DNA from: Photobacterium sanguinicancri
Lineage (GTDB): Bacteria > Pseudomonadota > Gammaproteobacteria > Enterobacterales > Vibrionaceae
Direction of reading: 5' to 3'
Length of the DNA stretch: 64,000 nucleotides
Assembly: GCF_024346675.1 (NCBI RefSeq)
Contig: NZ_AP024850.1
Location: 62,001-126,000 of the forward strand
The notes beneath the pieces are model-generated. The model was not told where the DNA came from. It was given only the letters and a program-made list of their open reading frames with translations, and made no database searches. Position numbers and translations under genes: made by a program. Below, one piece after another: positions 37,482-45,611 of the stretch (position 1 is the stretch's first letter; each line of letters begins with the position of its first letter).

Positions 37482-37724
37482 ATGACTGAATCTGTTCACG
37501 CCCACAATGTCCTTAATATGCTGCTTGAAGATGGCGCAGATTTCACATTAGCATCGCTACGCCAAGCTGTCGTAACACAATTTGGTGATGATGTTCGCTT
37601 CTATACTTGCAGCCAGCAAGGTTTAACGTTTGATGCACTACTGGCATTCTTGCTTGATCGCCGCAAAGTTATTCAAGATGGCGACAAGATTACAGCAAAC
37701 CGTGACCGTATGTGTAGTCACTAA
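37482..37724 (+). CDS. yecH: YecH-family (DUF2492) metal-binding-like protein
   Basis: An 80-residue protein aligned with E. coli YecH: SVHAHNVLNMLLEDG at the start, RFYTCSQQGLT in the middle and a terminal Cys-Ser-His (MCSH). The conserved His and Cys residues could bind metal, which is the basis for the family name; function has not been shown. Single small gene, preceded by weak TGAGAATTC spacing. Confidence 0.85.
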   Translation: MTESVHAHNVLNMLLEDGADFTLASLRQAVVTQFGDDVRFYTCSQQGLTFDALLAFLLDRRKVIQDGDKITANRDRMCSH

Positions 37725-37880
37725 AATTTAATAGAATAAATTCGTTTTGAGGGGGTGGTTTTAATCGCCTCCTAATTGTTCGTTTGTTATACTCCTCCCG
37801 CGCTTACTTCAGCCGTCCGGCTGACAACGCCTATATCTACTTATACATACTTACAACTACTCTCAACTTGAGGTCTGCCT

Positions 37881-38474
37881 GTGGAAATTATATCTGCGGC
37901 GGTCATGTTATTTTTAATCATGGATCCGCTGGGTAATCTGCCAGTAATGTTGTCGATCCTGCGGCATATTGAGCCGAAACGTCGACGTCTCATTATGGTG
38001 CGGGAATTGTGTTTTGCGTTGATTATTTTACTGCTGTTTTTATTTGGCGGTAAACAGATGCTGGCTTTCCTGCATGTATCAACGGAAACCGTTAGTATCT
38101 CAGGCGGTATTATTCTGTTCCTCATTGCGATCAGGATGATCTTCCCTCAACCGGGTGGTGTGACTGGGCTTGCGGCAGGTGAAGAACCTTTCCTCGTGCC
38201 TATGGCAATTCCCATGATTGCGGGGCCATCAGTATTGGCATCATTGCTACTACTGTCGAATCAAGATCCAACCCGTACCTGGGATTGGGCGCTTTCAGTG
38301 CTATTGGCATGGGGCGCGACATTTATTATCTTGATGTTTTACGAAGTATTTAACCGCATACTGGGTGAACGAGGCTTGAAAGCCATCGAACGTTTAATGG
38401 GGCTATTGTTGATTATGATGGCGACCCAAATGTTCTTGGATGGTATTCGTTCATACCTACATATTGGGGCATAA
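37881..38474 (+). CDS. yhgN: MarC/YhgN-family inner-membrane protein
   Basis: A 197-residue membrane protein with six hydrophobic segments. It matches E. coli YhgN throughout, notably MDPLGNLPVMLSILRHIEPKRRR, ETVSISGGIILFLIAI, EEPFLVPMAIPMIAGPS and ERLMGLLLIMMATQMFLDGIR. MarC proteins were once linked to antibiotic resistance, but this has been withdrawn; role unknown. The start is GTG with GAGGTC upstream. It ends at a strong terminator facing yhhL. Confidence 0.9.
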   Translation: MEIISAAVMLFLIMDPLGNLPVMLSILRHIEPKRRRLIMVRELCFALIILLLFLFGGKQMLAFLHVSTETVSISGGIILFLIAIRMIFPQPGGVTGLAAGEEPFLVPMAIPMIAGPSVLASLLLLSNQDPTRTWDWALSVLLAWGATFIILMFYEVFNRILGERGLKAIERLMGLLLIMMATQMFLDGIRSYLHIGA

Positions 38475-38531
38475 CAGCAGCTAGCTGTAGCGAAGTAACC
38501 TGAAATTACGGCTAAATAGCGATAAATATAG

Positions 38532-38559
38532 AAAAGGCGGCTAATCAGCCGCCTTTTTT
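38532..38559. terminator. Bidirectional terminator
   Basis: AAAAGGCGGCT (38532-38542) pairs with AGCCGCCTTTT (38547-38557), four-base loop, T run to 38559. Lies between convergent yhgN and yhhL. Confidence 0.92.
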
Positions 38560-38585
38560 GTATCTGGTGTTTTCCGCGAATTATT

Positions 38586-38852
38586 CTACATCATGTATTT
38601 ACGGCGAATATCGAGCAGAGCGAAAATGCCGAAAAACAAAATCGACCACTTTTCCCACTTGGTCATAGCCACTTTATCGCCAAATGCACCAATGAACATC
38701 AGTGCTTGAACGCCATGCATCATAAACAAGAAGCCAGTCATAATGTAAAGCACAATGGCCGTTAGCCCTGGAAACGGGTGGAAAATATTAATTGCTAGCA
38801 CGAGCCATACAAAGCCAATAGCCACTTTGGCCAGTAATAGTAATGTTTTCAT
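38586..38852 (-). CDS. yhhL: DUF1145 membrane protein (YhhL-like)
   Basis: An 88-residue protein with three hydrophobic segments (about 3-22, 26-55, 66-80) and a basic end (DIRRKYMM). It corresponds to E. coli YhhL (DUF1145), which also follows rsmD. Its ATG overlaps the rsmD stop by one base (TAATG), so the two are translationally coupled. Function unknown. Confidence 0.88.
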   Translation of the reverse strand: MKTLLLLAKVAIGFVWLVLAINIFHPFPGLTAIVLYIMTGFLFMMHGVQALMFIGAFGDKVAMTKWEKWSILFFGIFALLDIRRKYMM

Positions 38853-39454
38853 TATTCCTCTCTTTCAAATAAGCGATAGCTCACTTGCCCAGCGATTTTC
38901 TCTCGGTGGAGATGCCAATGTGCAGGTGTGGGCAAATCGCCTAGTTCCTTTTCTGTTTCGATATAAATCATGGCTTGTGGTGTGAGCCAACCGTTATTCT
39001 CAAGTAGCTCAATCACACTCGCGATCAAATCCTTACGAAATGGAGGGTCAATGAAAACCACATCGTGCGGTGTGCCTGCTTGAGCCAGAAACTTAAGGGC
39101 ATCCGTATTGTGCAATGTGGCATTTTCAGCGCCAATTGTCGCCAAGTTTTGTTTGATTTGATTAGCAGCTTTGCTATCGAGTTCTAATAACGTCAGGCTG
39201 TCAGCACCACGAGAGAGAGCCTCAAACCCTAATCCGCCACTACCCGCAAAAAGGTCTAAACATTTTGCCTGGTACAAGTCTTGTGCTAACCAATTAAAGA
39301 CAGTTTCTTTGACACGATCAGTCGTTGGACGCAGCCCTTCAACATCATGAACAGGGAGTTTTCGCCCACGCCAGCGGCCGCTGATGATTCTGACGAATCC
39401 TGTTTGGCGGTTATTTTGTTGATTTCGCCCTGATTGTTGCTTGTGTCTCGTCAT
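38852..39454 (-). CDS. rsmD: 16S rRNA (guanine-966-N2)-methyltransferase RsmD
   Basis: Methylates G966 of 16S rRNA during 30S assembly with S-adenosylmethionine. The 200-residue protein has RIISGRWRGRKL near residue 22, DLFAGSGGLGFEALSRGA (SAM motif I, about 67-84) and the N-methyltransferase motif DPPF (about 138). The first 20 residues form a polar, basic extension. Divergent from ftsY, the conserved arrangement rsmD/ftsY; cotranscribed with yhhL. Confidence 0.95.
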   Translation of the reverse strand: MTRHKQQSGRNQQNNRQTGFVRIISGRWRGRKLPVHDVEGLRPTTDRVKETVFNWLAQDLYQAKCLDLFAGSGGLGFEALSRGADSLTLLELDSKAANQIKQNLATIGAENATLHNTDALKFLAQAGTPHDVVFIDPPFRKDLIASVIELLENNGWLTPQAMIYIETEKELGDLPTPAHWHLHREKIAGQVSYRLFEREE

Positions 39455-39698
39455 AAATTTCGTCGACCGTTAAGAAAATGATAGTATACACCTGTTTTTC
39501 GGTGGCAAATTAGCCACGTTAACACCATGACTATTTCGTTTGCTTATCTCTTACTGCTTATCTGCTGTTTTCTTTATAGGCAGCATGTATGCAACAGCAA
39601 TACATAAGGGGTGAATGAACGAAATGGCCATGAGTTAGGTTTTAACTCAACAGGCTGACATTGTGATAATTGTACCAATCAAGCTGTAGGATTTGCCA

Positions 39699-41018
39699 AT
39701 GGCAGAAAAAAAGAAACGCGGTTTATTTTCGTGGCTAGGGTTTGGCTCTGAAGAAAAAGCAGAATCAAATGTTGAACAACCCGCTGTAGATGAAACTGCG
39801 CAACAAGAAACGGATACCCAAGCGGCGGCAGATGCTCAAGCGGTAGCGAAAGCAACTGAACAAGCAGAAGCACAGGCAGCTGTGAAAGCGGCTGAAGAAG
39901 CAGAAGCGCAGGCAGTAGCGAAAGCAGCTGAAGAAGCAGAAGCGCAGGCCGTAGCGAAAGCGGCTGAAGAAGCAGAAGCACAGGCAGTTGCGAAAGCGGC
40001 TGAAGAAGCAGAAGCACAGGCAGAAGCCCAAGCTGTTGAAGAGGCAGAAGCTGCCGCGACAGCTGCGGAAGTACACGAACAAGAAAAACCAAAGAGTGAA
40101 GGTTTTTTTGCGCGCTTAATGCGTGGCTTAAAAAAGACAAAAATGAATTTCGGTTCTGGCTTCTTTGATTTATTCAGCGGTAAAAAAATTGATGATGAGC
40201 TTTATGAAGAGCTGGAAGAGCAATTACTGATCGCCGATGTCGGTATGGATACGACTAACAAGATCATTAAAAACTTAACCGAGCGTGCTAGTCGTAAAGA
40301 TCTGAAAGACGGAGATGCGCTTTATGGCCAACTTCGCGAAGAATTAAGCGAAATGCTGGCAACTGTCGAGCAGCCATTGGTGATCGATACCACTAAAAAA
40401 CCCTTTGTTATTTTGATGGTGGGTGTAAATGGTGTGGGTAAAACGACCACCATTGGTAAGCTTGCGAAGCAATTTCAGCGTGATGGGAAATCAGTGATGC
40501 TGGCGGCGGGTGATACTTTCCGTGCCGCTGCGGTTGAGCAGCTACAAGTTTGGGGTGAGCGTAATAACGTCCCAGTTGTTGCTCAGCACACGGGTGCCGA
40601 CAGTGCTTCTGTTATTTTTGATGCGATCGAATCTGCAAAAGCTAAAAATGTCGATGTTGTGATTGCCGACACTGCGGGTCGTCTGCAAAACAAAGGTCAC
40701 TTAATGGAAGAGTTACGCAAAATTGTACGCGTAATGAAGAAAGTGGACCCAGAAGCACCACACGAAATAATGCTTACTGTCGATGCAGGCACGGGGCAAA
40801 ATGCGATTAGCCAAGCCAAACTCTTCAGTGATGTTGCACCTGTTTCAGGTATTACGCTATCGAAGCTGGATGGAACGGCAAAAGGTGGTGTCATTTTTGC
40901 GATTGCCGATCAATTTAATATTCCAATCCGCTACATTGGTATTGGTGAAGGCATCGACGATTTACGTCCATTTGCCTCAGAAGAGTTTATTGAAGCGCTA
41001 TTTAGTGACGAGGGTTAA
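39699..41018 (+). CDS. ftsY: Signal recognition particle receptor FtsY
   Basis: GTPase that docks the signal recognition particle with its cargo ribosome at the membrane. The 439-residue protein has an acidic Ala/Glu-rich A domain (about 15-130), then the NG domain: N helices from EGFFARLMRGLKKTK, G1 GVNGVGKTTTIGKL (about 244-257), RAAAVEQL, G3 DTAGR and the G4/G5 region SKLDGTAKGG. Residues about 60-107 are four 12-residue repeats encoded by 36-base units. The ATG at 39699 follows AGGA; an in-frame TTG two codons earlier is less likely. First gene of ftsY-ftsE-ftsX. Confidence 0.96.
   Translation: MAEKKKRGLFSWLGFGSEEKAESNVEQPAVDETAQQETDTQAAADAQAVAKATEQAEAQAAVKAAEEAEAQAVAKAAEEAEAQAVAKAAEEAEAQAVAKAAEEAEAQAEAQAVEEAEAAATAAEVHEQEKPKSEGFFARLMRGLKKTKMNFGSGFFDLFSGKKIDDELYEELEEQLLIADVGMDTTNKIIKNLTERASRKDLKDGDALYGQLREELSEMLATVEQPLVIDTTKKPFVILMVGVNGVGKTTTIGKLAKQFQRDGKSVMLAAGDTFRAAAVEQLQVWGERNNVPVVAQHTGADSASVIFDAIESAKAKNVDVVIADTAGRLQNKGHLMEELRKIVRVMKKVDPEAPHEIMLTVDAGTGQNAISQAKLFSDVAPVSGITLSKLDGTAKGGVIFAIADQFNIPIRYIGIGEGIDDLRPFASEEFIEALFSDEG
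39876..40019 (+). repeat. Four 36-base tandem repeats within ftsY
   Basis: Units begin at 39876, 39912, 39948 and 39984 and encode close variants of AVAKAAEEAEAQ. Codon-level differences (GCA/GCC, GCG/GCA) show some divergence, so this is not a sequencing artefact of identical copies. Confidence 0.9.
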
Positions 41019-41021
41019 TTC

Positions 41022-41696
41022 GTGATTCGATTTCAGCAGGTAAGTAAAGTATATCGTGGCGGTGGCGGCAGCCCGGCATTGCAAAAAGTAGATTTCCATC
41101 TGCAAAAGACCGATATGGCTTTTTTAACAGGTCACTCAGGGGCTGGTAAAAGTACCCTGCTGAAATTGATTTGCGCCATTGAACGACCGAATGACGGTAA
41201 AATTTTATTTAATGGCCATGATATTAGCCGGTTAAGTAATAAAGATATCCCATTTTTACGTCGTAACATTGGCATGATTTTCCAAGATCATAAATTGTTG
41301 CTTGATCGTACCGTGTACGACAATGTGGCATTGCCATTACGGATTAATCAATCATCTGAAACGGACATTAAACGTCGCGTTTCAGCTGCATTAGATAAAG
41401 TGGGCTTGTTGGATAAAGCCCGCTGTTTACCGCTCCAATTATCGGGTGGTGAACAACAACGCGTCGGTATTGCCCGTGCGGTTGTTAACAAACCTATGCT
41501 GCTATTGGCCGATGAACCTACCGGCAACTTAGACGCAGCGCTGTCACAACAAGTGATGGATTTATTTGAGGAATTCAACCGAGTTGGTGTGAGTGTATTA
41601 ATGGCAACCCATGATACCTCGTTGCTAAATTCGCGAAATTATCGCCGACTCGATCTACACCAAGGTTGTTTAAGGGAGCTGACTCGTGGCGCGTAA
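41022..41696 (+). CDS. ftsE: Cell division ATP-binding protein FtsE
   Basis: ABC-type ATPase that with FtsX controls septal peptidoglycan hydrolysis through murein hydrolase activators. The 224-residue protein has Walker [10 protein letters not shown] (about 38-46), Q-loop, the signature LSGGEQQR (about 138-145), Walker [13 protein letters not shown] and the H-loop ATHD. The start is GTG, three bases after the ftsY stop with GAGG upstream. The gene overlaps ftsX by 11 bases. Confidence 0.96.
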   Translation: MIRFQQVSKVYRGGGGSPALQKVDFHLQKTDMAFLTGHSGAGKSTLLKLICAIERPNDGKILFNGHDISRLSNKDIPFLRRNIGMIFQDHKLLLDRTVYDNVALPLRINQSSETDIKRRVSAALDKVGLLDKARCLPLQLSGGEQQRVGIARAVVNKPMLLLADEPTGNLDAALSQQVMDLFEEFNRVGVSVLMATHDTSLLNSRNYRRLDLHQGCLRELTRGA

Positions 41697-42612
41697 TAAG
41701 CATGGTTTCTTTGCGATTCATAAACAGCAAGCTGTAGCGGCTCTACAAGACCTATTCAAGCGCCCGCTTGGCAATGTGCTAACGCTGGCGGTACTCGCAT
41801 TAGCGCTTACCTTACCTGCGACCTTCTATCTATTGGCGAAAAATGTCGCCTTGGTTGGCCAAGCATGGGAAAGCTCAACACAATTGACCCTCTATATAGA
41901 AGAAGGGATCGCTGAACCGACAGCCAATCGCCTTGCTGGCGAATTACGCGGCTGGTCTGAAATTGAAAGTGTGGAATACATTTCCCCCGATGAAGGCTTA
42001 CAGCAGTTTCGTCAAAATGCGGGTTTTGATCAGGCTCTCAGCTTGTTGGATGAGAATCCATTGCCTGCGGTCATGGTGATCCGCCCGACTGAAAACTGGC
42101 AGAGCAGTGCACAAGCAACCGCGCTTGCGGCAAAGTTGCGTACTGAATCGGCGATTGCCGAAGTGCGTTTAGACAGTGACTGGTTACAACGTTTAGCCGC
42201 CATCAAACAACTCGCTATTACCTTGGCAACGATTGTGTCAGGCCTGATGTTAATTGCCGTTTTCTTGATTGTCGGTAACACCTTGCGCCTGCAAGTACTG
42301 AATCAGAAAGACGAAATTCAAGTGATGAAATTGGTGGGTGCAACCGATCAATTTATCTTGCGACCTTACCTTTATACCGGTGTTTGGTACGGCCTGATTG
42401 GCGGTATTAGTGCATGGGTTTTGACTGCCATAGTGACAATTCTACTCGATAGCGCTGTCGCAACATTGGCGGGTTTATATGAAAGTAGCTATCGTTTAGT
42501 TGGCTTGAGTTGGGATGAAACCTTAATTTTATTGATGATTGCAGCGTTCCTCGGCTTAGGGGCTGCACGCTTATCAGCAGGTCGTCATTTGAAAGAAATT
42601 GAACCTGTCTGA
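41686..42612 (+). CDS. ftsX: Cell division protein FtsX
   Basis: Membrane partner of FtsE in the divisome. The 308-residue protein has four membrane segments: the first at about 32-52, a periplasmic loop to about 160 that contacts murein hydrolase activators, then three at about 175-195, 232-255 and 275-300, with the MacB/FtsX motif LRLQVLNQKDEIQVMKLVGATDQFI between. GTG start inside ftsE with AGGGAG upstream; overlap of 11 bases implies translational coupling. Confidence 0.95.
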   Translation: MARNKHGFFAIHKQQAVAALQDLFKRPLGNVLTLAVLALALTLPATFYLLAKNVALVGQAWESSTQLTLYIEEGIAEPTANRLAGELRGWSEIESVEYISPDEGLQQFRQNAGFDQALSLLDENPLPAVMVIRPTENWQSSAQATALAAKLRTESAIAEVRLDSDWLQRLAAIKQLAITLATIVSGLMLIAVFLIVGNTLRLQVLNQKDEIQVMKLVGATDQFILRPYLYTGVWYGLIGGISAWVLTAIVTILLDSAVATLAGLYESSYRLVGLSWDETLILLMIAAFLGLGAARLSAGRHLKEIEPV

Positions 42613-42734
42613 CATTTTTTTGTCAATATTTGGTGTAGTTTACCCAGCTTGCTTGCAACCGAGGGGTCTTTTTAGGCATTATAGGCGGTTCAAGTAACTT
42701 TTCATTCGTATAAAAAACACACGAGGTTTTTTAC

Positions 42735-43595
42735 ATGGCAAAAGCGATGTCTTCAATGGCTTTGGTTTCCGCAGATAGTTTGGATAGCTATATCCAAACC
42801 GTGAACGGCTACCCAATGCTTACCGCTGAGCGCGAACGTGAGCTTGCTGAACGTTTGCATTACGACGGTGATATCGATTCAGCAAAATCTCTCGTCATGT
42901 CGCACCTGCGTTTTGTTGTTCATATTGCACGCGGTTATTCTGGCTATGGGTTACCTATGGCTGATTTGGTGCAAGAGGGCAACATTGGTTTAATGAAAGC
43001 AGTGAAGCGCTTTAACCCAGAAGTAGGGGTTCGATTAGTTTCATTTGCTGTGCATTGGATTAAAGCTGAAATTCACGAATACGTATTACGTAACTGGCGT
43101 ATTGTGAAAGTTGCGACCACCAAAGCACAACGAAAATTGTTCTTTAACCTGCGCAAAGCGAAAAAGCGTTTGGGCTGGTTTAACAATGAAGAAGTAAACA
43201 TGGTAGCGGAAAAGCTCGGTGTGGATGCTTCTGAAGTACGTGAAATGGAATCGCGTCTGGCTGCGCAAGATCCAACATTTGAAATGCCAGCAGAAGATGA
43301 CGATCGCAACACTGGTTATACAGCCCCTGTTTATTTCTTAGAAGACAAAGCGTCTGATGTGGCTGTTAGCCATGAAGAAAATAACTGGGAATCGCACGCT
43401 AATAATCGTTTATCGCACGCATTAGCGACGCTTGATGAACGCAGTCAACACATTGTACGTTCTCGTTGGTTAGACGATGAAAAAACAACGTTGCAAGAAT
43501 TGGCAGATAATTATGGTGTATCTGCAGAGCGAATTCGTCAGCTAGAAAAGAATGCGATGAAGAAGCTTAAAGCGGCGGTGGGTGATTTATTCTAG
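42735..43595 (+). CDS. rpoH: RNA polymerase heat-shock sigma factor RpoH (sigma 32)
   Basis: Directs RNA polymerase to heat-shock promoters and is itself controlled by translation and by DnaK/FtsH. The 286-residue chain matches E. coli (284): region 2 with [37 protein letters not shown], the RpoH box [10 protein letters not shown] (about 132-141), and region 4.2 with [27 protein letters not shown]. The ATG follows GAGG. A 9-base-pair hairpin at 42778-42799 lies just inside the coding region, which is where E. coli rpoH mRNA carries thermosensing structure. The gene follows ftsX by 122 bases. Confidence 0.97.
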   Translation: MAKAMSSMALVSADSLDSYIQTVNGYPMLTAERERELAERLHYDGDIDSAKSLVMSHLRFVVHIARGYSGYGLPMADLVQEGNIGLMKAVKRFNPEVGVRLVSFAVHWIKAEIHEYVLRNWRIVKVATTKAQRKLFFNLRKAKKRLGWFNNEEVNMVAEKLGVDASEVREMESRLAAQDPTFEMPAEDDDRNTGYTAPVYFLEDKASDVAVSHEENNWESHANNRLSHALATLDERSQHIVRSRWLDDEKTTLQELADNYGVSAERIRQLEKNAMKKLKAAVGDLF

Positions 43596-43629
43596 GATCG
43601 AATAAGCCCTTCTGATCACGCTACAAATG

Positions 43630-43655
43630 AAGCCGGTATGATACCGGCTTTTTTA
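43630..43655 (+). terminator. Rho-independent terminator of rpoH
   Basis: AAGCCGGTA (43630-43638) pairs with TACCGGCTT (43642-43650) over three bases, then a T run. Confidence 0.9.
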
Positions 43656-43696
43656 CGCCTAAAATTTGAGAGTTACCTCACACTTGTGCGTAGCTC

Positions 43697-44093
43697 TGTG
43701 CATTACTTAGCATCTTATCCACAGTTTATAATGGATCCAAACTACATGTAGTGGATCCTAAATCTGAAAACCACATTATCAACGTAATTCACAGACTTTT
43801 CCACAGTTGGTCGCTTTGTGATCGTTTTTTGATTGAGTGTTCTATCAGTGGGCGATCAACACCTTGTCCCTGCTGGGTTTATGCACAATGACTTCGGTGT
43901 GGATAAGCCATTTTTTCGCTGTGAGCTTGTGAGTAACTGTTGCCATGGAGTGGGGCGAATACCCAGTAACAGGGATTGGCATCATGGAATGATCGCAAAA
44001 CGGACGATCGTCACATATTATGGATCTAATAATAAAGCGGTCGGATCATTGATTCAGACCCTATTCAATAAAAAGTGAGAAAGTGAATGGATC
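43697..44093. other. DnaA-box and GATC-site cluster between rpoH and glpE
   Basis: Three exact matches to the DnaA box TTATNCACA: 43715-43723 (plus), 43879-43887 (plus) and 43898-43906 (minus). One-mismatch boxes at 43697-43705 (minus) and 43797-43805 (TTTTCCACA), and a weaker TTATCAACG at 43776-43784. Nine GATC sites start at 43734, 43754, 43820, 43854, 43991, 44006, 44023, 44044 and 44090, where one or two would be expected by chance. AT-rich GATC-led stretches occur at 43820-43832 and 44023-44035. This resembles an origin or DnaA-titration locus; the function is inference. No protein is recognised here. Confidence 0.6.
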
Positions 44094-44407
44094 AGTTTGA
44101 ACATATTTCAGTGCAGGATGCGTATAGCATGTTGCAGCAAGCACAAGGGATATTGGTGGATATTCGAGATCCCCAGTCACATGCCTTAGCACATCCTCAT
44201 AACGCCTTTCATCTGACCAACGACACCATGGTGCGTTTGATGGATGAAGTGGATTTTGATCAGCCTATTATTGTGATGTGTTACCACGGCATTAGTAGCC
44301 AAGGTGCGGCACAATACTTGATTAACCAAGGGTATGATGCGGTATATAGTATGGATGGTGGCTTCGAGGCTTGGCGTCGAGAAGGTTATCCAGCCAAAGA
44401 GCAGTAA
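44087..44407 (+). CDS. glpE: Thiosulfate sulfurtransferase GlpE (rhodanese)
   Basis: Single-domain cytoplasmic rhodanese, 106 residues as in E. coli (108). It moves sulfane sulfur from thiosulfate to cyanide or dithiol acceptors; the nucleophile is Cys65 in the loop [10 protein letters not shown], and the CDC25-type ends [15 protein letters not shown] and GGFEAWR are present. Its place with glpG fits the E. coli glpEGR operon, although a direct part in glycerol-3-phosphate metabolism is not established. Weak ribosome binding site (GAAAGTGA). Confidence 0.95.
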   Translation: MDQFEHISVQDAYSMLQQAQGILVDIRDPQSHALAHPHNAFHLTNDTMVRLMDEVDFDQPIIVMCYHGISSQGAAQYLINQGYDAVYSMDGGFEAWRREGYPAKEQ

Positions 44408-44424
44408 ACGCGGAGTAATAAGCA

Positions 44425-45264
44425 ATGCATCGGTTAGTCGGACTTCCTAATCCTCGACAGGCGCAAGCCTTTATCGATTATATGGCCTCACGTGGTATCA
44501 CCATTCAAATGGCATCAGAGCCGGAAGGGGTGTTTGCCTTGTGGTTAGCAGATCGCCAGTATTTGGTTGAAGTGGAAGCTGAGCTGGCCGCTTTTATTGC
44601 TGATCCTTATGCCAAGCGCTATTCAGCCGCATCGTGGGAGGTTGCTGAAAGTCGAACGGCGAAGTTCTACTACCAAAACCCGAGTTTGCTTAAAATGGTA
44701 AAAACCCAAGCCGGACCTTTTAGTTTATCGGTGATGGTGGTGGTGATTACTATCTATGTTTTGTGGTTTTTAGGGTTTCGTCAGCCGATTTTTGCTCTTA
44801 CCCATTTTCCGACAATGCAAGGTGATGAATGGCAGCTATGGCGTTATTTCTCCCATGCGCTAATCCATTTTTCGGCTTTGCATATTGTCTTTAACTGCCT
44901 GTGGTGGTGGATTTTAGGGGGGCAGCTGGAGCAACACAGCGGTAGCGGTAAGCTCATTCAAGTCTTCTTGTTCTCTGCGCTTATCTCTGGCTTTGCCCAG
45001 TTTTGGTTGCATGGTGCAAACTTTGGTGGTTTGTCGGGGGTGGTATACGCCTTGATGGGTTACATCTGGTGGCTTGGCTGGTTAGCACCAGAACGTGGCT
45101 TAGTGTTACCTAAGCCTTATGTGGGCTTTATGCTGGCATGGCTGGTTATTGGCTTTGCCGAACCTTTTGGTATGTCGATTGCGAACATGGCACACCTGTT
45201 TGGTTTACTGAGCGGTTGCGCGCTAGGCTTTATTGATGCCAAACGAACCCCAAGCCATGCTTAA
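44425..45264 (+). CDS. glpG: Rhomboid intramembrane serine protease GlpG
   Basis: Cleaves membrane proteins within the bilayer. The 279-residue protein has an N-terminal cytoplasmic domain (1-95) and six membrane helices. The catalytic dyad is Ser204 in GGLSGVVYALMGY and His257 in ANMAHLFGLLSG; the oxyanion region HxxxN (His-Ile-Val-Phe-Asn near 153-157) is conserved. It starts 17 bases after glpE with GGAG upstream and ends at a terminator, so glpE-glpG is the operon here. Confidence 0.95.
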   Translation: MHRLVGLPNPRQAQAFIDYMASRGITIQMASEPEGVFALWLADRQYLVEVEAELAAFIADPYAKRYSAASWEVAESRTAKFYYQNPSLLKMVKTQAGPFSLSVMVVVITIYVLWFLGFRQPIFALTHFPTMQGDEWQLWRYFSHALIHFSALHIVFNCLWWWILGGQLEQHSGSGKLIQVFLFSALISGFAQFWLHGANFGGLSGVVYALMGYIWWLGWLAPERGLVLPKPYVGFMLAWLVIGFAEPFGMSIANMAHLFGLLSGCALGFIDAKRTPSHA

Positions 45265-45303
45265 TATCGGTTAGTTTTAGCATCCGCTTCAAATTATCTT
45301 ATT

Positions 45304-45337
45304 AAAACGCAGTCAGTGATGGCTGCGTTTTTCTTTT
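45304..45337 (+). terminator. Terminator of glpG
   Basis: AAACGCAG (45305-45312) pairs with CTGCGTTT (45323-45330) across about ten bases, then TTCTTTTTT. Confidence 0.75.
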
Positions 45338-45472
45338 TTATTCAGGTAGATATAAAAAGGTCAAATTGTTTAATTCTGAATCGTTACCAAACGTGTTGAA
45401 TAATGAAGCGTGATCAACTTCTGAGTAAAAAAGAGCCGTAAACTGCTGCTAATTGAAAACTTAATCTTCGTT

Positions 45473-45488
45473 TATGATTGTTTTCACG
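45473..45488. promoter_or_regulatory. CRP-like site upstream of glpT
   Basis: TATGATTGTTTTCACG matches TGTGA-N6-TCACA at eight of ten fixed positions, about 125 bases before the glpT ATG. CRP activates glpT in E. coli. Confidence 0.45.
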
Positions 45489-45498
45489 GTTTTTGTTG

Positions 45499-45551
45499 TT
45501 TGTTCGCGCAATAATTCGCGCACTTTGAGCGTTTTCACTTTTTAAACGCTC
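45499..45551. promoter_or_regulatory. Possible GlpR site and hairpin before glpT
   Basis: TTTGTTCG at about 45499-45506 resembles a GlpR half site (ATGTTCG). Just after it, GAGCGTTT (45527-45534) and AAACGCTC (45544-45551) form an inverted repeat, bracketed by two CACTTTG copies. Operator function is a suggestion only. Confidence 0.35.
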
Positions 45552-45611
45552 ACTTTGTCCCAATACGTTATTTTCACCATCGCCATAAGAATATTATATA
45601 AGGAACATCTT

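Larger units (their letters stand above)
45265..45611. other. 347-base region: glpG terminator and glpT leader
   Basis: Starts with the glpG terminator. Then AT-rich sequence with a CRP-like site (45473-45488), a GlpR half-site-like TTTGTTCG near 45499, and a hairpin with arms 45527-45534 and 45544-45551. This is probably the regulated glpT promoter. Confidence 0.55.

Noticed and set aside
39679..40140. 153-codon ORF on the minus strand across the start of ftsY
   Set aside because: It is the shadow of the Ala/Glu tandem repeat, giving a low-complexity Leu/Pro/Gln protein; no ribosome binding site and ftsY is certain.
43833..44078. 81-codon ORF between rpoH and glpE
   Set aside because: TTG start, no ribosome binding site and no recognisable family; the region is better explained by its DnaA-box and GATC content.
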